Assembly: GCA_027924585.1 (NCBI GenBank)
Contig: BSBM01000461.1
Coordinates: 11,237,001 to 11,301,000, forward strand
Reading direction: 5' to 3'
Source: Larix kaempferi
Lineage: Eukaryota; Streptophyta; Pinopsida; Pinales; Pinaceae
DNA length: 64,000 bases
The position numbers and the translations under genes were made by a program. The notes under the pieces were generated by a model, which searched no databases, had not been told where the DNA came from, and saw nothing but the letters and a program-made list of their open reading frames with translations. This document shows, one piece after another, positions 62,842 through 64,000 of this stretch (its first letter is position 1; every line of letters begins with the position of its first letter).

Positions 62842-64000
62842 TCACTTGTGGCTCGCCCTCGAGCCACTCGCACTGGCGTGTGGTCGCTTGATTTGCGCAT
62901 CTGCTTTTGCTTGTGTCTCCGCGAATGCTTTCTTCCACTTCGCAATAGCGGAGTCCAATTCCTCAATACACTCGTCAGCTGTTTGCACCGTTTCTGCGGT
63001 TGCTTCGTCTTTAGTGAGAGTATCAATGATCTCCTGAGATTCAGCAATCTCTTTGATTTTTGTCTCAACCTGGGCAACGATTTCAGCATACTCATCCATG
63101 AATGGCTGAATGATGTTGGTGAGCTTCTCATCTTCAGTTCTGAGCTTGTGCAGTTGCTGCTGCATTTTGCGTACTTCGCCCATTTTCTTCATTTTTGGCA
63201 AGCCTGTTAAGGCCTTAGCTTCTTCATTCAGAACAGTGAGAGATTGTTCTGCAGCTTGCACCTGTTCTGACAGTCCTACTTTAAAAGGGAGCTTCACAAG
63301 CTTCGTCCAAGCTTCCATAGCCTGGTTCATCAGGTTCTCGGCTTCCTGTACTCGATCTTTCATCTGTGTGGAAGCTCTGCTCAATGCTTCAAATTGTACC
63401 TGCGCGTCATCCGTAAGATGCGCAGCAACGCGAGCTTCTAGCTCAGCGATCTGGGTTCTATGGCCTTCTGCCATAGCAACTATTTCTTGCTCCAGGGTTT
63501 TCGCTCTTTCTCCAATAATTTGAACTTTTGCAACCAGAGGGAGATCTGGTTGAATCTCGCAAGTCGGCAATAACTGGGCAATCTCATCCACTGCGTTTCT
63601 GATACCGATGTCTTGCGCCTCATAAAGTGCAAGCTTCTCAGAAGTATTCTGATGGATTGCCTTCAATTCTAACTCCTGCGATTGCAGTCTTTGATTTTCC
63701 TGGAATGTAGAGAGCTCTCTAGCTCTCAACTCAAGAGAAACTTTCTCATGCACTAGCTGTAGAGTCTCTATAGGAATTAGAGACAAATTAATTTCAACGG
63801 GCCCAACGGCGCTTACCTGTAGTGCAGTTAACGGATCTGGAAGTGTCATTCTGGTAGGCGGAATATGCACGACAGTATGCCTTTCAATGAGTTCTTCAAC
63901 TCGCTCGGCACTTGGAATTTCTTGTGGCGCCTGCGAAGTAGATGCTGGCGCATGGGTCTGCGCAACTCTTCCTGCGAGACCTTTCAGCTCTACGAACTGC
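62842..64000 (-). CDS. Coiled-coil protein, last ORF of an LTR element (5' partial)
   Basis: A minus frame open from the window edge to TGA at 62842-62844, at least 385 codons with no stop. The part nearest the edge is Ala/Pro/Thr/Gln-rich (THAPASTSQAPQEIPSAERV). From about 63870 it is heptad-rich: ETLQLVHEKVSLELRAREL, FQENQRLQSQELELKAI, AKTLEQEIVAMAEGHRTQI, MKKMGEVRKMQQQLHKLRTE and AIAKWKKAFAETQAKADAQI. The C-terminal end is basic and Ser-rich (ASASGSRASHK). No enzyme motif or zinc knuckle is present. It ends 12 nt before the LTR, where Gypsy integrase or an additional 3' ORF would end. Possibilities are an additional ORF after pol, or the C-terminal part of gag in a gag-only element. The clean frame and regular codon use suggest a young element. 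Confidence 0.75.
   Translation of the reverse strand, partial: QFVELKGLAGRVAQTHAPASTSQAPQEIPSAERVEELIERHTVVHIPPTRMTLPDPLTALQVSAVGPVEINLSLIPIETLQLVHEKVSLELRARELSTFQENQRLQSQELELKAIHQNTSEKLALYEAQDIGIRNAVDEIAQLLPTCEIQPDLPLVAKVQIIGERAKTLEQEIVAMAEGHRTQIAELEARVAAHLTDDAQVQFEALSRASTQMKDRVQEAENLMNQAMEAWTKLVKLPFKVGLSEQVQAAEQSLTVLNEEAKALTGLPKMKKMGEVRKMQQQLHKLRTEDEKLTNIIQPFMDEYAEIVAQVETKIKEIAESQEIIDTLTKDEATAETVQTADECIEELDSAIAKWKKAFAETQAKADAQIKRPHASASGSRASHK

Noticed and set aside
62842-63523. Plus-strand frames opposite the coiled-coil ORF
   Set aside because: Antisense shadows; the minus frame has coherent heptad pattern and runs to the window edge.

Overview
The window reads as intergenic DNA from a land plant with a large, repeat-rich nuclear genome. 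The evidence is diverged plant LTR retrotransposons nested in each other, a tRNA-derived SINE, a CACTA-like hairpin element and only decayed pieces of host genes with plant-type exons. A conifer-like genome would fit, but nothing in the sequence fixes the species. There are no bacterial genes, rRNA genes or CRISPR arrays. Nearly every reading frame is broken. The one long clean frame is the coiled-coil ORF at the right edge.

Layout. 1-11135: mostly unassigned AT-rich DNA, holding a truncated minus-strand Copia element (2866-6116), two copies of a dispersed repeat (2618-2864 and 8563-8800), a kelch-like gene fragment (about 9590-9966) and a perfect 39-bp palindrome. 11136-30264: one minus-strand Copia element (Copia-B), recognisable end to end, split inside its reverse transcriptase by a minus-strand Gypsy element (Gypsy-C, 13547-25910). 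The Gypsy insertion is flanked by a perfect GTGTC target duplication. Gypsy-C itself carries a 612-bp Copia RNase H fragment, a 149-bp tandem array and a 33-bp minisatellite. 30265-34999: unassigned, with local duplications. 35000-41129: a plus-strand Copia element (Copia-A) whose LTRs are full of GTCGA motifs; its 3' LTR is cut short. 41305-52421: a plus-strand Gypsy element (Gypsy-D), related to Gypsy-C, with a 1.8-kb solo LTR inserted in its protease and a truncated 3' LTR. 52422-61402: remnants of host genes (DDB1, the splicing factor YJU2/CWC16, a Cys-rich protein), a complete SINE and a CACTA-like hairpin. 61403-64000: the 3' LTR and last ORF of another, more GC-rich LTR element that runs off the window.

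How the parts relate. Gypsy-C and Gypsy-D have readable gag and protease, but no reverse transcriptase or integrase is visible in either, so they look like non-autonomous gag-protease elements. Gypsy-C also has two more zinc knuckles downstream of the protease. By-eye LTR identities of about 93% for Copia-B and about 96% for Gypsy-C agree with the nesting order. The best candidates for something little described are the Gypsy-C/D architecture, the Copia fragment carried in Gypsy-C, and the coiled-coil ORF that stops 12 nt before its 3' LTR. No defence, toxin or viral system was seen. All recognitions are from reading the sequence and from memory of the families; no database search was run.
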